From positions 124,001 to 188,000 of the forward strand of contig NZ_AOMO01000021.1 in NCBI RefSeq assembly GCF_000338875.1: a stretch of 64,000 nucleotides of DNA, read 5' to 3'. Below the pieces are notes generated by a model. That model ran no database searches. It saw only the letters and a list, made by a program, of their open reading frames with translations, and was not told the origin of the DNA. Below are positions 27,699-37,626 of the stretch, one piece after another. The translations under genes and the position numbers were made by a program. The stretch comes from Vibrio mimicus CAIM 602 (GTDB lineage: Bacteria; Pseudomonadota; Gammaproteobacteria; Enterobacterales; Vibrionaceae). The first letter of the stretch is position 1. Every line of letters begins with the position of its first letter.

Positions 27699-29405
27699 CA
27701 GAAACCGATTAACGACATTCATGATATCTTTGCTTCGGATTGGTTTTAGCACAATGTCATTCATACCAGCATCAATACAATTCTGTTTGTCGCTTCCTGC
27801 TGTATGCGCTGTCAAAGCTATAATCGGTATATCGATATCCTGACTTCTAATTTTTCTAGTAGCCATGATGCCATCCATTATGGGCATGGAAATATCCATA
27901 AGAACAAGATCGAAAGCATTGTTGTTTTTCTCTAGTAACTCTATCGCTTCTAAACCATTTTCAGCGATTGTCACATCGTACCCCATCTTATTCAGCAAAA
28001 GTTGAATGACCATTTGATTCGTCTTTGTGTCTTCTACTACAAGAATATGATGATTTTTTGCGATTGTACTTTGTTGTAAATAAGTGACTTGATCTTTAGG
28101 GCGCTTTAACCGTGAATTAAGTGGTATTCGTAGAGTAAACAATGTGCCAATATCAATTTTACTATCAACATTAATCGTTCCATCCATTAATTCAACTAGA
28201 TGTTTTGTAATTGCAAGGCCTAATCCTGTACCACCATAGTTTCTTGTAATTGAGTTATCAGCTTGGATAAATGGAGTAAACAATTGTTCAATGCGTTTTG
28301 GTTCTATGCCAATCCCCGTATCCTGCACTTGAATATCAATACCATCTTCTATGTAATTCAACTGTATGTCGACACGACCTTGTTTTGTAAATTTGATAGC
28401 ATTACCAACAATATTAAATAAGATCTGAGTTAATCTCGCAGAGTCGGTGTAATATTCAATTGCTGTATTCTTATTAGATTGAACATTAAATTGCACACCT
28501 TTATCTTGTGCGATTTGTCTATGATAAACCAAAGATTGGTCAAGTTTCTTCTCAAGATCTATCCAGTGACAATGTAACGAAAAATGCCCTGATTCTATTC
28601 GACTTAAATCCAGAATATCGTTGATGATTATCAAAAGGAGTTCAGCTGAATTCTCCATTTGCTCTAGCAATTCAACTTGATAACTCGTTGAATCACTTCG
28701 CAATATATCAATTAAGCCAAGAACTGCGTTCAATGGAGTTCTTAGCTCATGGCTCATCATGGCAAGAAAATTTGACTTGGATTGGTTCGCTTGCTCTGCC
28801 AACTTTTGCGCTAAACGGAGTTCACGGGTCCTTATTTCAACCAATCTTTGAAGTTCTTCTTTATGCTCAATGTCAGATATCGCCCTTTCAAGCAGAGGCC
28901 GAAAACGTGACAACGTCTCTTTTGATTCTAAGGAAAATTGCCCTTTTAGATTACCTAACAAAATTAAGACTGAATCACTCGTTTGTGCCTGAATACCAGT
29001 GATCATTGCAGAATTGACTTGATTTACACAATTACTATCTAAACAGGTAAACTCTTCTAATTTACAAGGTTCAAATAATATTATGCATTCACCACCAAGA
29101 ACTCGCTTAAATTTCAATCCATTCGGCCATGCAATCTTTTCAAATATTGGATTAGAGGTAAGTAAGGTACGAAATTCTTCACTAGCCTTATCTTTAGAAA
29201 TCACTAGAAAATGATCAAACTTAATATAACGATTGAGTAGTGTTTTTAACTCTTCAAAAATTTGATTCTTGTTTGCGGCTGTACTAAAAGCTGAAATAGC
29301 GGATAAAATAACCCTATTCTCTTCTGCAAGCTGTTTCCCTCGATCTATACTTCTTTGTAGCTCAAGAGTTAGCTCATTTAATTTCTCTGTGTATTCAGAA
29401 TCCAT
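27681..29405 (-). CDS. vpsS: Hybrid sensor histidine kinase VpsS
   Basis: This 574-residue cytosolic hybrid kinase starts with a helix, followed by a GAF-like sensory region (about 30-180), a coiled segment, and HisKA with phospho-accepting His219 in MMSHELRTPLNA. An HATPase_c domain (N, G1 and G2 boxes DTGIGIE, GGTGLGLAIT) and a C-terminal receiver with Asp504 in LMDISMP follow. There is no Hpt domain. In V. cholerae, VpsS feeds phosphate through LuxU to LuxO and also promotes vps biofilm genes, under control of the FIST partner. The upstream vpsV gene is 2 bp away on the same strand. Identification rests on the gene order and domain match. Confidence 0.88.
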   Translation of the reverse strand: MDSEYTEKLNELTLELQRSIDRGKQLAEENRVILSAISAFSTAANKNQIFEELKTLLNRYIKFDHFLVISKDKASEEFRTLLTSNPIFEKIAWPNGLKFKRVLGGECIILFEPCKLEEFTCLDSNCVNQVNSAMITGIQAQTSDSVLILLGNLKGQFSLESKETLSRFRPLLERAISDIEHKEELQRLVEIRTRELRLAQKLAEQANQSKSNFLAMMSHELRTPLNAVLGLIDILRSDSTSYQVELLEQMENSAELLLIIINDILDLSRIESGHFSLHCHWIDLEKKLDQSLVYHRQIAQDKGVQFNVQSNKNTAIEYYTDSARLTQILFNIVGNAIKFTKQGRVDIQLNYIEDGIDIQVQDTGIGIEPKRIEQLFTPFIQADNSITRNYGGTGLGLAITKHLVELMDGTINVDSKIDIGTLFTLRIPLNSRLKRPKDQVTYLQQSTIAKNHHILVVEDTKTNQMVIQLLLNKMGYDVTIAENGLEAIELLEKNNNAFDLVLMDISMPIMDGIMATRKIRSQDIDIPIIALTAHTAGSDKQNCIDAGMNDIVLKPIRSKDIMNVVNRFLPNNHT

Positions 29406-29407
29406 TT

Positions 29408-30592
29408 TTATGCCTCATAAAATACAACAGAAGAAATCATTAAATTACCATGTGCATTTTCACCATTAACAAATCGACCTTGTTCACCAAATGTGAAAGG
29501 ACAAATAAAATCACAACCATTCAGTTGCTCTATCATTTTTTTGTGTACTTTATGTATATCTTTCCCTAGGCGTAACATAGAACCAGCGCAGAATATCGTT
29601 AATGAACCAAAATGAGCTCGGTCTTGATAACGTTTATAACAGGCTTCTTGGATAACGCGAGATACGCGTTCAATGAGTTGATTTTGAGATCCCGTCATCA
29701 AACTGATCTGCTCCCCCACTTCAACATTTGCAAAAACTTCTAGACCACCGTCTTGAGTGCGTCTCACAGGATGCGTCAATTTATATTGTGGAGAGCCTTG
29801 ATGTTTTCCGACTATTCGCCCTAAAGGAAAGCGTGTGACATGATCAAAAACATATTGCTCAGCTATCTGAATGCCAGAATGATCTCCAACCCACTCTTTG
29901 TATAATTCACTTGCAGATTCATGATCTATTTCTTCAATCACTCGTCCATTCGCTTTTGTAATTACTCCAGAGAATTCCGTTGGCGAATATCCTGCACTGA
30001 ACCCACTAAATACTGACTGTGATGGAAACATTACTTGAAGCGCAACACCTTTATTTGTCATTCCTTGTTCAGTGAAGATCGACCAATTTTGATTGATGTA
30101 GTTATCTGCCGCACTGCCACCGATAATGGGAACTTGAGAACCAAATTTACAATCAATACTTTCGATCAACACCTCTTCCATACCTGGTGTCGCGTGTAAA
30201 AGAACAAGACTCGGTAACTCCCCTGTTCGATTAGCACTTTCTAATGCGTTATCAATAGCTTGATCGATAAGCGATGAAATTGGGGCTTGATCGTGGAGAT
30301 TAATTAAAGCACTTCCGTACCCTGCATTCGACTGATCATAAATCCCCATCAGACCAACCGCCGGATTGGGGAAATAACCATCCTGTGTCATTACCCCTCG
30401 GCATGATGAACAACCAATAATTGGAATGTTTGGAAAAGCTTCAGTCAATGCTTCGGCTAATTGCTTTGCATCATATTCCTGCGTGAAGTAGCAGACTAGA
30501 TTGGATAAATCACTACACTCCATCGCTTTTTGAAGCTCATGGAGACAAGATTTGAGATCTGTTTGAGTGGAAACGGTTGTTTTTAGCCGCAT
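29408..30592 (-). CDS. vpsV: FIST-domain sensor VpsV/NosP
   Basis: The 394-residue protein consists of an N-terminal FIST domain (about 10-230, with PIIGCSSCRGVMT and GGSAADNYINQNW) and a FIST C-terminal domain (about 240-385). In V. cholerae this protein (VpsV, also called NosP) binds heme and nitric oxide and controls VpsS activity. The gene is followed 2 bp later by vpsS, so the two form an operon. It has no signal peptide or membrane segment. The heme/NO assignment comes from literature on the family and cannot be tested from sequence. Confidence 0.86.
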   Translation of the reverse strand: MRLKTTVSTQTDLKSCLHELQKAMECSDLSNLVCYFTQEYDAKQLAEALTEAFPNIPIIGCSSCRGVMTQDGYFPNPAVGLMGIYDQSNAGYGSALINLHDQAPISSLIDQAIDNALESANRTGELPSLVLLHATPGMEEVLIESIDCKFGSQVPIIGGSAADNYINQNWSIFTEQGMTNKGVALQVMFPSQSVFSGFSAGYSPTEFSGVITKANGRVIEEIDHESASELYKEWVGDHSGIQIAEQYVFDHVTRFPLGRIVGKHQGSPQYKLTHPVRRTQDGGLEVFANVEVGEQISLMTGSQNQLIERVSRVIQEACYKRYQDRAHFGSLTIFCAGSMLRLGKDIHKVHKKMIEQLNGCDFICPFTFGEQGRFVNGENAHGNLMISSVVFYEA

Positions 30593-30689
30593 TAAACAAA
30601 TATTCTTACGCTACATGGCGCTCTTTATACCCGACATAATCATGCGTTTAAATAGCGTCAATCTATGGTTTAATTTTTCAATGACAATT

Positions 30690-31040
30690 CTATGGCGCAC
30701 CAATCAATTTTAGTGTGATGTTCCGGTCAATTTTAAGGTCTATTCGTGGTTCATCATTGGGAAAGAGCAGCAACATTCCAGCTTGAAACTCAGTTTTACC
30801 ATTAACTTCTACTTCCCAGTGCTCATCCCATGGCGAAAAAGTGTAATAGGCCGCACTTTCTTTTCGAGACACTGTCACTAATTCACCGTCAACACGAAGT
30901 TGGCAAGGTTTATCTATTCGACAAGTCACAGCGATATCACTCTCGTATGTGAAAGTTCGCCATATAAATGCGCTGATCAAAACCGACAATGTGATTAGGA
31001 TTTGAACAAGTCGACCTTTTGTTAATTTTCCTACTGCCAT
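30690..31040 (-). CDS. Hypothetical single-pass membrane protein
   Basis: This is a 116-residue protein with one N-terminal transmembrane helix (RLVQILITLSVLISAFIWRTF) and a small beta-rich domain outside. That domain includes the pair CRIDKPCQLRVDG, a possible disulfide. No family is recognised. I chose the ATG at 31040, which follows a GAGGA element; the frame opens earlier only from a TTG. It is divergent from ccoN and sits between vpsV and the cco operon. Confidence 0.65.
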   Translation of the reverse strand: MAVGKLTKGRLVQILITLSVLISAFIWRTFTYESDIAVTCRIDKPCQLRVDGELVTVSRKESAAYYTFSPWDEHWEVEVNGKTEFQAGMLLLFPNDEPRIDLKIDRNITLKLIGAP

Positions 31041-31271
31041 GAATGCGGGTTCCTCGTGTAACAAACTTCAAATTTTTGAAATAAAAGGCCAAAACCTGAT
31101 TGAGTGTAAGGTTACTACACTGTCATTGAATTGTTAATTGAAGTATAGTTATACGTTGAAAATGCCACTTTTTTATAAAGTCAGCAATAAGAATTAACAT
31201 TTTAGATGTCATTGTTTTTATTGTGGATTTGGGTGGCATTACGACGAAAGTCGTGTTGGAAGTAAAAGTGT

Positions 31272-31281
31272 AGTTAATTAA
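31272..31281. promoter_or_regulatory. ArcA-like site upstream of ccoN
   Basis: AGTTAATTAA contains the ArcA core GTTAATTA, and a partial copy TGTTAATTGA lies at 31132-31141. It sits 17 bp before the ccoN start. Short AT-rich sites can occur by chance, so support is modest. A small hairpin ACGAC-GAAA-GTCGT at 31241-31254 lies nearby. Confidence 0.35.
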
Positions 31282-31298
31282 ACATTGGAAGCATGCAA

Positions 31299-32726
31299 AT
31301 GAGCCAAGAAAAGCAGCTTGAACAAAACTACAACTATACCGTGGTCCGCCAATTTACCCTTGTGACAATTCTCTGGGGTATCGTCGGTATGGCTGTAGGG
31401 GTTTTGATTGCCGCTCAATTAGTTTGGCCACAGCTAAACTTTGATACGCCGTGGTTGACGTATAGTCGCTTACGTCCTCTGCATACTAATGCGGTAATTT
31501 TTGCGTTTGGTACTAGTGCCCTGTTTGCAACATCATATTATGTTGTTCAGCGTACCTGCCAAACTCGTCTGTTCGGTGGACCGTTGGTTCCCTTTACGTT
31601 TTGGGGATGGCAAGCCATCATCGTTTCCGCTGCAATCACTTTGCCTTTGGGTTATACCTCTGGTAAAGAGTATGCGGAATTGGAATGGCCAATTGATATT
31701 GCCATCGCAGCGGTTTGGGTCGCTTACGCGGTTGTGTTCTTTGGAACTTTAGTTAAACGTAAAACCTCTCATATTTACGTTGCAAACTGGTTCTTCGGTG
31801 CCTTTATTATTACGGTTGCTATTTTACATATCGTTAATAGTATGGCGCTACCTGTATCAATGGGTAAATCTTACTCAATCTATGCAGGTGCCGTCGATGC
31901 AATGGTGCAATGGTGGTATGGCCACAACGCCGTAGGTTTTCTGCTCACTGCAGGCTTCCTTGGTATGATGTATTATTTTGTCCCGAAACAAGCTGAACGC
32001 CCAGTCTACTCTTACCGTCTGTCTATCGTTCACTTTTGGGCTTTGATCTCTCTATATATTTGGGCAGGTCCACACCACTTACATTACACAGCTCTACCTG
32101 ATTGGACACAATCACTGGGTATGGTGATGTCTTTAGTGTTGTTTGCTCCATCTTGGGGCGGGATGATCAACGGTATCATGACTCTTTCTGGAGCATGGCA
32201 TAAATTACGTTATGACCCTATCCTTCGTTTCTTAATCGTATCTCTGTCTTTCTATGGTATGTCTACCTTTGAAGGCCCAATGATGTCGATTAAAACCGTC
32301 AATGCTCTATCCCACTACACCGACTGGACGATTGGTCACGTTCACTCTGGTGCTCTAGGTTGGGTAGCTATGGTATCGATTGGTTCTGTTTACCATCTTA
32401 TCCCACGTCTATTTGGACAAGAGCGCATGTATTCTGTAAGTCTGATCAATGCTCACTTCTGGTTAGCAACGATTGGTACCGTGCTGTATATCGTCGCAAT
32501 GTGGATTTCAGGCGTAATGCAAGGCTTGATGTGGCGTGCAGTTAACTCTGACGGCACACTGACTTACAGCTTCGTAGAGTCAGTTCAGGCATCATACCCA
32601 TTCTATACAGTACGCTTCATTGGTGGTTTCATCTTCTTGTCTGGGATGTTCCTGATGGCATACAACGCCTATAAGACAATTTCTGCACCTAAAAATAGCC
32701 TAAAAGCTATTGTGCAGCCGGCATAA
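31299..32726 (+). CDS. ccoN: cbb3-type cytochrome c oxidase subunit I
   Basis: The catalytic subunit of the high-affinity cbb3 oxidase binds heme b, heme b3 and CuB in the inner membrane. It has 12 predicted membrane segments and the expected histidine ligands in [29 protein letters not shown] and [12 protein letters not shown] chose the ATG at 31299 (MSQEKQ), with GGAAG 7 bp upstream; an ATG at 31293 is too close to it. It starts the cco operon and reduces O2 under low oxygen. 475 residues is normal. Confidence 0.97.
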   Translation: MSQEKQLEQNYNYTVVRQFTLVTILWGIVGMAVGVLIAAQLVWPQLNFDTPWLTYSRLRPLHTNAVIFAFGTSALFATSYYVVQRTCQTRLFGGPLVPFTFWGWQAIIVSAAITLPLGYTSGKEYAELEWPIDIAIAAVWVAYAVVFFGTLVKRKTSHIYVANWFFGAFIITVAILHIVNSMALPVSMGKSYSIYAGAVDAMVQWWYGHNAVGFLLTAGFLGMMYYFVPKQAERPVYSYRLSIVHFWALISLYIWAGPHHLHYTALPDWTQSLGMVMSLVLFAPSWGGMINGIMTLSGAWHKLRYDPILRFLIVSLSFYGMSTFEGPMMSIKTVNALSHYTDWTIGHVHSGALGWVAMVSIGSVYHLIPRLFGQERMYSVSLINAHFWLATIGTVLYIVAMWISGVMQGLMWRAVNSDGTLTYSFVESVQASYPFYTVRFIGGFIFLSGMFLMAYNAYKTISAPKNSLKAIVQPA

Positions 32727-32739
32727 GGAGAATTAAGCA

Positions 32740-33360
32740 ATGAGTTCTAATTCTAATAATCGCCATGAACTACTTGAGCGTAATGTCGGCTTATTGGCCA
32801 TTTTCATTGTTTTTGCAATCAGTTGGGGCGCGCTTGTCGAAATCACCCCTTTGATTTTCCAGAAACAAACTACGGAAGAGGTACAGAACCTTAAACCTTA
32901 CACCGCATTACAACTAGAAGGTCGTGATATTTATATCCGTGAAGGTTGTAACGTTTGTCACAGTCAGATGATTCGCCCATTCCGTTCTGAAACTGAACGT
33001 TATGGTCATTACTCTGTTGCCGGTGAAAGTGTTTGGGAACACCCATTTTTGTGGGGCTCTAAGCGTACTGGTCCTGACTTAGCTCGTGTTGGCGGTCGTT
33101 ATTCAGATGAATGGCACCGTGTTCACTTATTGAACCCGCGTGAGCTTGTCCCTGAGTCAAATATGCCTGCATTCCCATGGCTGGCAAAAAACACTCTGGA
33201 CGGTAAGTACACTCAACAAAAAATGACGTTGTTCCGTGATCAGTTTGGTGTTCCGTACACAGATGAACAAATCGCAAACGCGACAAAAGATGTAGAAGGT
33301 AAAACAGAGATGGATGCCATCATTGCTTATCTTCAGTCTCTTGGTCATGCAATGAAATAA
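32740..33360 (+). CDS. ccoO: cbb3-type oxidase monoheme subunit CcoO
   Basis: This 206-residue membrane-anchored c-type cytochrome has one N-terminal transmembrane helix, followed by a periplasmic domain with the single heme motif CNVCH and axial Met in a later NMPAFPW segment. It passes electrons from CcoP to CcoN. It starts 13 bp after ccoN with AAGGAG at the ribosome site. Confidence 0.97.
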   Translation: MSSNSNNRHELLERNVGLLAIFIVFAISWGALVEITPLIFQKQTTEEVQNLKPYTALQLEGRDIYIREGCNVCHSQMIRPFRSETERYGHYSVAGESVWEHPFLWGSKRTGPDLARVGGRYSDEWHRVHLLNPRELVPESNMPAFPWLAKNTLDGKYTQQKMTLFRDQFGVPYTDEQIANATKDVEGKTEMDAIIAYLQSLGHAMK

Positions 33361-33371
33361 CAGAGGTAATT

Positions 33372-33536
33372 ATGGATATCGGTACTATTCACAGTATTTG
33401 GACCATAGTGCTGTTCATGTGCTTTATAGGCGTGGTGTGGTGGGCTTATGGCAAAAAACGTAAAGCGCGTTTTGATGAAGCAGCCAATCTTATCTTCGCC
33501 GATGAAGAGCAAAATACCTCTAAAAACAAGGAGTGA
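33372..33536 (+). CDS. ccoQ: cbb3 oxidase small subunit CcoQ
   Basis: This 54-residue protein (MDIGTIHSIWTIVLFMCFIG...) has one transmembrane helix and a charged cytoplasmic tail, the CcoQ pattern that stabilises the oxidase. It has a ribosome site AGAGG 7 bp ahead. It sits between ccoO and ccoP as in other Vibrio. Confidence 0.9.
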   Translation: MDIGTIHSIWTIVLFMCFIGVVWWAYGKKRKARFDEAANLIFADEEQNTSKNKE

Positions 33537-33543
33537 CTAAGTA

Positions 33544-34524
33544 ATGACTACATTCTGGAGTCTTTGGATCATCGTTATTACCGTTGGTACTTTGCTAGGT
33601 TGCGCTATTCTGCTCGTTTGGTGTCTGAAAGACAAAATGGGAGTTGAAGAAGGCGTTGACATGGGCCACGAGTACGATGGTATTCGCGAACTGAACAACC
33701 CGTTGCCAAAATGGTGGACCTATCTATTTATTGGTACTTTCATTTTTGCAGCCATTTATTTAACCCTTTACCCAGGTTTGGGCAGCTTTAAAGGCGTTCT
33801 CGGCTGGCAAAGTTCAGACCAAACCGTACGTTCTATTGAGGAATCACGTGCTTCGATCGCTGCAGCGCAGCAAAACAAGCAGCTTGTTCAATACTCAAAA
33901 GAACTGGATGATGCGGAAGCCTATTACGGAGAAGCCTTTAAACGTTTAGCTTACCAAGATGGCACCACTAACCTACGCGAAATCCCAGAGATCGCAGCAG
34001 ATAGTGATGCACTCAAAGTTGGTCAGCGTCTGTTCTTACAGAACTGTTCTCAATGTCACGGGTCTGATGCTCGTGGTCAGAGAGGATTCCCTAACCTGAC
34101 TGACAATGCGTGGCTTTACGGTGGTGAACCACAAGCGATCGTAACTACGATTCGTCATGGTCGTATCGGCCAAATGCCTGCATGGAAAGACATTCTAGGC
34201 GAACAAGGTGTACAAGAAGTTGTGAGTTACACATTGAGCCTATCTGGTCGTTCTGTTAATGCAAAAGAAGCGGAAGCAGGTAAAACTCGCTTTGCAGTTT
34301 GCTCTGCGTGTCACGGTACAGACGGTAAAGGTAACCCAGCCTTTGGTGCACCTAACCTAACGGATAATGACTGGCTATTCGGTGACTCACGTGCCGATGT
34401 AACAGAGACTGTGATGAACGGTCGCTCTGGTGTCATGCCCGCTTGGATCGATATCTTAGGTGAAGATAAGGTTCAATTGGTTGCTGCTTACGTATGGAGC
34501 TTAAGCAACTCAGAGAATAAGTAA
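33544..34524 (+). CDS. ccoP: cbb3 oxidase diheme subunit CcoP
   Basis: The 326-residue subunit has two N-terminal transmembrane helices and a periplasmic domain with two heme-binding motifs, CSQCH and CSACH, each followed by a Met-containing loop (GQMPAW and GVMPAW). It accepts electrons from soluble or bc1 cytochromes. It starts 7 bp after ccoQ. A terminator follows, so the four subunit genes are one unit with the assembly genes possibly read separately or by read-through. Confidence 0.97.
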   Translation: MTTFWSLWIIVITVGTLLGCAILLVWCLKDKMGVEEGVDMGHEYDGIRELNNPLPKWWTYLFIGTFIFAAIYLTLYPGLGSFKGVLGWQSSDQTVRSIEESRASIAAAQQNKQLVQYSKELDDAEAYYGEAFKRLAYQDGTTNLREIPEIAADSDALKVGQRLFLQNCSQCHGSDARGQRGFPNLTDNAWLYGGEPQAIVTTIRHGRIGQMPAWKDILGEQGVQEVVSYTLSLSGRSVNAKEAEAGKTRFAVCSACHGTDGKGNPAFGAPNLTDNDWLFGDSRADVTETVMNGRSGVMPAWIDILGEDKVQLVAAYVWSLSNSENK

Positions 34525-34534
34525 CATTCTAATA

Positions 34535-34557
34535 ACAGCCCCTTTCCAAGGGGCTGT
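34535..34557 (+). terminator. Intrinsic terminator after ccoP
   Basis: A 10-bp stem (ACAGCCCCTT / AAGGGGCTGT) with a TCC loop is followed by CTTTCTT. The T-tract is interrupted, so read-through to the assembly genes is possible. Confidence 0.75.
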
Positions 34558-34605
34558 CTTTCTTATATTTTCTAGCCTATTTCCCCCGTTGTTGAGAACT
34601 TTTTT

Positions 34606-35082
34606 ATGGTAAAGCCTTGGTATAAGCAATTCTGGCCGTGGTTTCTGATTATTCTTCCACTCACGGTTGTCATTTGGACGGTTGTTACCGTTATCGTATT
34701 TGCAAATAACTCAGTTTCGTTAGTCACTGAGGATTACTATAAAAAAGGCAAAGGCATCAATATCGACCTCACTAAAATCAATGTAGCGAAAGAGTTAGGC
34801 CTACAAGCGACGGTACACTCTGAAGGTAGCACAGTGATCATTGTATTTGATAAAGGTCAACTGACGCATTTTCCGGCAATTCAAGCTATGTTTGCGCATC
34901 GTACACTGCCTGACCGAGACTTCTCACAACTCATTACCGCCGATGCAAAAGGTGTTTACCGTGTGAAACTGGATAGTGAGTTGCAAGGCCCTTGGTTCAT
35001 CGAGTTGACTCCTCATGATGGCCAATGGCTCCTTCAAGGTCGCGTTACTTTCCCCTCTTCTTCAACATCATTAATGAATTAA
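34606..35082 (+). CDS. FixH-family cbb3 oxidase assembly protein
   Basis: The 158-residue protein has one N-terminal transmembrane helix and a periplasmic domain with LVTEDYYKKGKGINIDL, typical of the FixH/CcoH family. FixH helps assemble the cbb3 oxidase with the copper-ATPase CcoI. It is 4 bp ahead of the ccoI start. In many species a ccoG/fixG gene precedes fixH; none is present here. Confidence 0.85.
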   Translation: MVKPWYKQFWPWFLIILPLTVVIWTVVTVIVFANNSVSLVTEDYYKKGKGINIDLTKINVAKELGLQATVHSEGSTVIIVFDKGQLTHFPAIQAMFAHRTLPDRDFSQLITADAKGVYRVKLDSELQGPWFIELTPHDGQWLLQGRVTFPSSSTSLMN

Positions 35083-35086
35083 GATC

Positions 35087-37459
35087 ATGAACAAAACGTG
35101 TTATCACTGTGGTGAAGATGTACCAGCCAACACGAACTTTAGCGTTGATATCTTGGGCGAAAACCGTGAAATGTGTTGCCCGGGCTGTCAAACCGTCGCT
35201 CAAACGATAGTCGATAGTGGCTTGGTCTCTTATTATCAGTTCCGTACAGCTCCCGCCGAAAAAGTAGAGTTGGTCCCGGAACAACTGAAAGCTTTGATTC
35301 ATTACGACAATACCGATGTTCAAGCCGAGTTTGTACGCAACAAAGAAGATTGCTCAGAGGTGACATTGTCACTTGATGGTGTCTCTTGTGCGGCTTGTGC
35401 GTGGTTAATAGAGAAACAACTGCATACTGAACCCGGCGTCGTTTCCATTCGAGTTAACACAACAACCAACCGCGCATTACTTAGTTGGAATCGTTCAAAA
35501 ACACAATTGAGTCATGTCTTAGCTCAGATCCATAAATTGGGCTATAAAGCGGCACCTTTTGAAGCAGATAAGCATGAAGCACAGTATCACGATGCCATGA
35601 AGACTTATCTGTACCGTTTGGGGATTGCGGGGCTAGCCAGCATGCAAGTCATGATGCTGGCAGTGGCACTCTATCTAGAAGCTTTCGGTGACCTGGATGC
35701 TGAATTTAAAAACTATTTTCGCTGGGTGAGCTTAATTTTTGCCACACCGGTTCTGCTTTATTCGGCTTTACCCTTTTATCTCAATGCATGGCGTAGTATT
35801 CGTGGCCGAACCTTAGGTATGGATGTGCCAGTATCATTGGCACTAATTTTTGCTTATGTGGCAAGCTTGGTCGCAACGATTACTGAAAAGGGAGAAGTTT
35901 TCTTTGAATCGATTTCCATGTTCACCTTCTTCCTCTTGGTTGGTCGTTTTCTCGAAATGCGAGCTAGACGAAAAGCTGCTGCGGCCAGCGGTAATCTACT
36001 CAAGCTTATTCCTGCTATTGCCACCACTTTGGATGGTAAACAAGTTCCAGTAAAAACACTCAAACCAAGAGATTGTGTACGCGTTCTTCCTGGTGAACAT
36101 ATCCCCGCCGATGGGGAGATAATGCATGGTCGAGTTCATATTGATGAATCCATGCTCACGGGTGAATCTTTGCCTGTAGTAAAGAGCGACGGTGATCAAG
36201 TGTTCGCTGGAACCCTTAACGGCGATGAATCATTTGATTTGCGTGTGACAGCCTCTAAAGCTGATTCTGTCATTTCTAACATCGTCAGGCTTCAAGATGA
36301 TGCGCAATCTTCAAAACCCAAAATTGCCGAAATCGCCGATATCGTCGCACGCTATTTCGTTGCAATTATCCTAGTGATCGCTGCAGGAACCTGGTTATTT
36401 TGGCATCAAGTTCGTCCTGAAGATGCATTTTGGATCATGCTCTCCGTCTTAGTGGCAACCTGCCCTTGCGCTTTATCACTCGCGACCCCGACAGCATTAA
36501 CCTGCGCTACCTCTAGTATGGGCAGTGTTGGTGTGATGCTGCGGAAAAATCATGTTTTTGAAACACTCTGTAAAGTCAATCACTTAGTTATCGACAAAAC
36601 AGGCACCCTCACTCATGGCAATATTGAAATCAGCTCTGTAGAAACTTTTGCGCAATTAACCAAACAAGAATGTTTGAGCATTGCCGCTGAGCTTGAGAGC
36701 CATGCTAATCACCCGATTGCTAAAGCTTTCCGCCGTTACAAAGCAGACAATGTTCAAGTAAGTGATGTAAAGAACATCATCGGTAGCGGGATTGAGGGTA
36801 TTTTCCAAAATCAAACAATCAAAATTGGTAGTGCCGAGTTTGTGTTGAACTCTAAGAACGACACTGCAACAAACTGCGTGTTCTTATCTTTAGATAATCA
36901 GCATATCGCCACTTTCCATTATCGAGATCCGATTCGCAAAGAAGCCAAAGATTTCATCAATAAGTTTCATGAAGCGGGAATAAAAATAACCTTATTGACG
37001 GGAGACTCACAAACCAATGCACAAAGCGTTGCGAAAGAGATGCAAATCGATAAGGTTGTCGCCCAAGCAAAACCAGAAGACAAGCTAGCCTATCTACGAG
37101 AGCTAAATAAAACCGATGTCACTATGATGGTTGGTGATGGAATTAATGATGCTCCGACTCTTGCAGGTGCACATATCTCGGTAGCCATGGGTGGTGGTAC
37201 TGATGTCGCAAAAGCTTCTGCCGATATGGTGCTGATTGGCGACCGTTTAGACAAATTACTTGAAGCCAGAACATTAGCCATCAAAACGCGTAAAATCATT
37301 CGCGAAAACCTTGCTTGGTCATTAGGTTATAACTTGCTGATTTTGCCTCTCGCTGTTGCTGGATTAGTGGCGCCTTATATTGCAGTTGTGGGAATGTCCG
37401 GAAGTTCGATAATTGTCGTCACCAATTCACTTCGTTTGCTTAAGAAGCAAGGGAGATAG
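35087..37459 (+). CDS. ccoI: Copper P1B-type ATPase CcoI/FixI
   Basis: The 790-residue heavy-metal ATPase starts with a Cys-rich segment (CYHCGED...CCPGC), followed by a heavy-metal-associated domain with CAAC near residue 105. The transmembrane metal site TCPCALSLATP, the phosphorylation motif DKTGTLTHG, the nucleotide-binding ANHPIAKA and the MVGDGINDAP motif complete the enzyme. It supplies Cu to CcoN. A perfect matS site lies inside the coding sequence at 35360-35372. It is between fixH and ccoS, as usual. Confidence 0.95.
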   Translation: MNKTCYHCGEDVPANTNFSVDILGENREMCCPGCQTVAQTIVDSGLVSYYQFRTAPAEKVELVPEQLKALIHYDNTDVQAEFVRNKEDCSEVTLSLDGVSCAACAWLIEKQLHTEPGVVSIRVNTTTNRALLSWNRSKTQLSHVLAQIHKLGYKAAPFEADKHEAQYHDAMKTYLYRLGIAGLASMQVMMLAVALYLEAFGDLDAEFKNYFRWVSLIFATPVLLYSALPFYLNAWRSIRGRTLGMDVPVSLALIFAYVASLVATITEKGEVFFESISMFTFFLLVGRFLEMRARRKAAAASGNLLKLIPAIATTLDGKQVPVKTLKPRDCVRVLPGEHIPADGEIMHGRVHIDESMLTGESLPVVKSDGDQVFAGTLNGDESFDLRVTASKADSVISNIVRLQDDAQSSKPKIAEIADIVARYFVAIILVIAAGTWLFWHQVRPEDAFWIMLSVLVATCPCALSLATPTALTCATSSMGSVGVMLRKNHVFETLCKVNHLVIDKTGTLTHGNIEISSVETFAQLTKQECLSIAAELESHANHPIAKAFRRYKADNVQVSDVKNIIGSGIEGIFQNQTIKIGSAEFVLNSKNDTATNCVFLSLDNQHIATFHYRDPIRKEAKDFINKFHEAGIKITLLTGDSQTNAQSVAKEMQIDKVVAQAKPEDKLAYLRELNKTDVTMMVGDGINDAPTLAGAHISVAMGGGTDVAKASADMVLIGDRLDKLLEARTLAIKTRKIIRENLAWSLGYNLLILPLAVAGLVAPYIAVVGMSGSSIIVVTNSLRLLKKQGR
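35360..35372. promoter_or_regulatory. matS site inside ccoI
   Basis: GTGACATTGTCAC matches the matS consensus fully and is the same 13-mer as the site at 1168. It lies 34 kb from it and about 8 kb from the dif-like site on the other side. Confidence 0.85.
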
Positions 37460-37461
37460 AT

Positions 37462-37626
37462 ATGGAAAGCTTATATTTGCTCATTCCCATTGCCATCGTG
37501 CTGGTTTGTGTCGCGGTTGGAATTTTCCTATGGGCGGTGAAAAGTGAGCAATTCGAAGATCTTGAACGGCAAGGACATAATATTTTGTTTGAAGACGATG
37601 AAAAGCAGAATAAGGATAAGCAGTGA
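37462..37626 (+). CDS. ccoS: cbb3 oxidase assembly protein CcoS
   Basis: This 54-residue protein has one transmembrane helix (LYLLIPIAIVLVCVAVGIFLWAV) and the motif AVKSEQFEDLERQG, typical of CcoS, required for cofactor insertion into cbb3 oxidase. It begins 2 bp after ccoI and its stop overlaps the GTG start of the next gene (GTGA). Confidence 0.92.
   Translation: MESLYLLIPIAIVLVCVAVGIFLWAVKSEQFEDLERQGHNILFEDDEKQNKDKQ

Noticed and set aside
31090..31290. Search for an FNR box before ccoN
   Set aside because: No sequence close to TTGATNNNNATCAA was found; only ArcA-like AT-rich sites. The FNR box seen lies before fnr instead.
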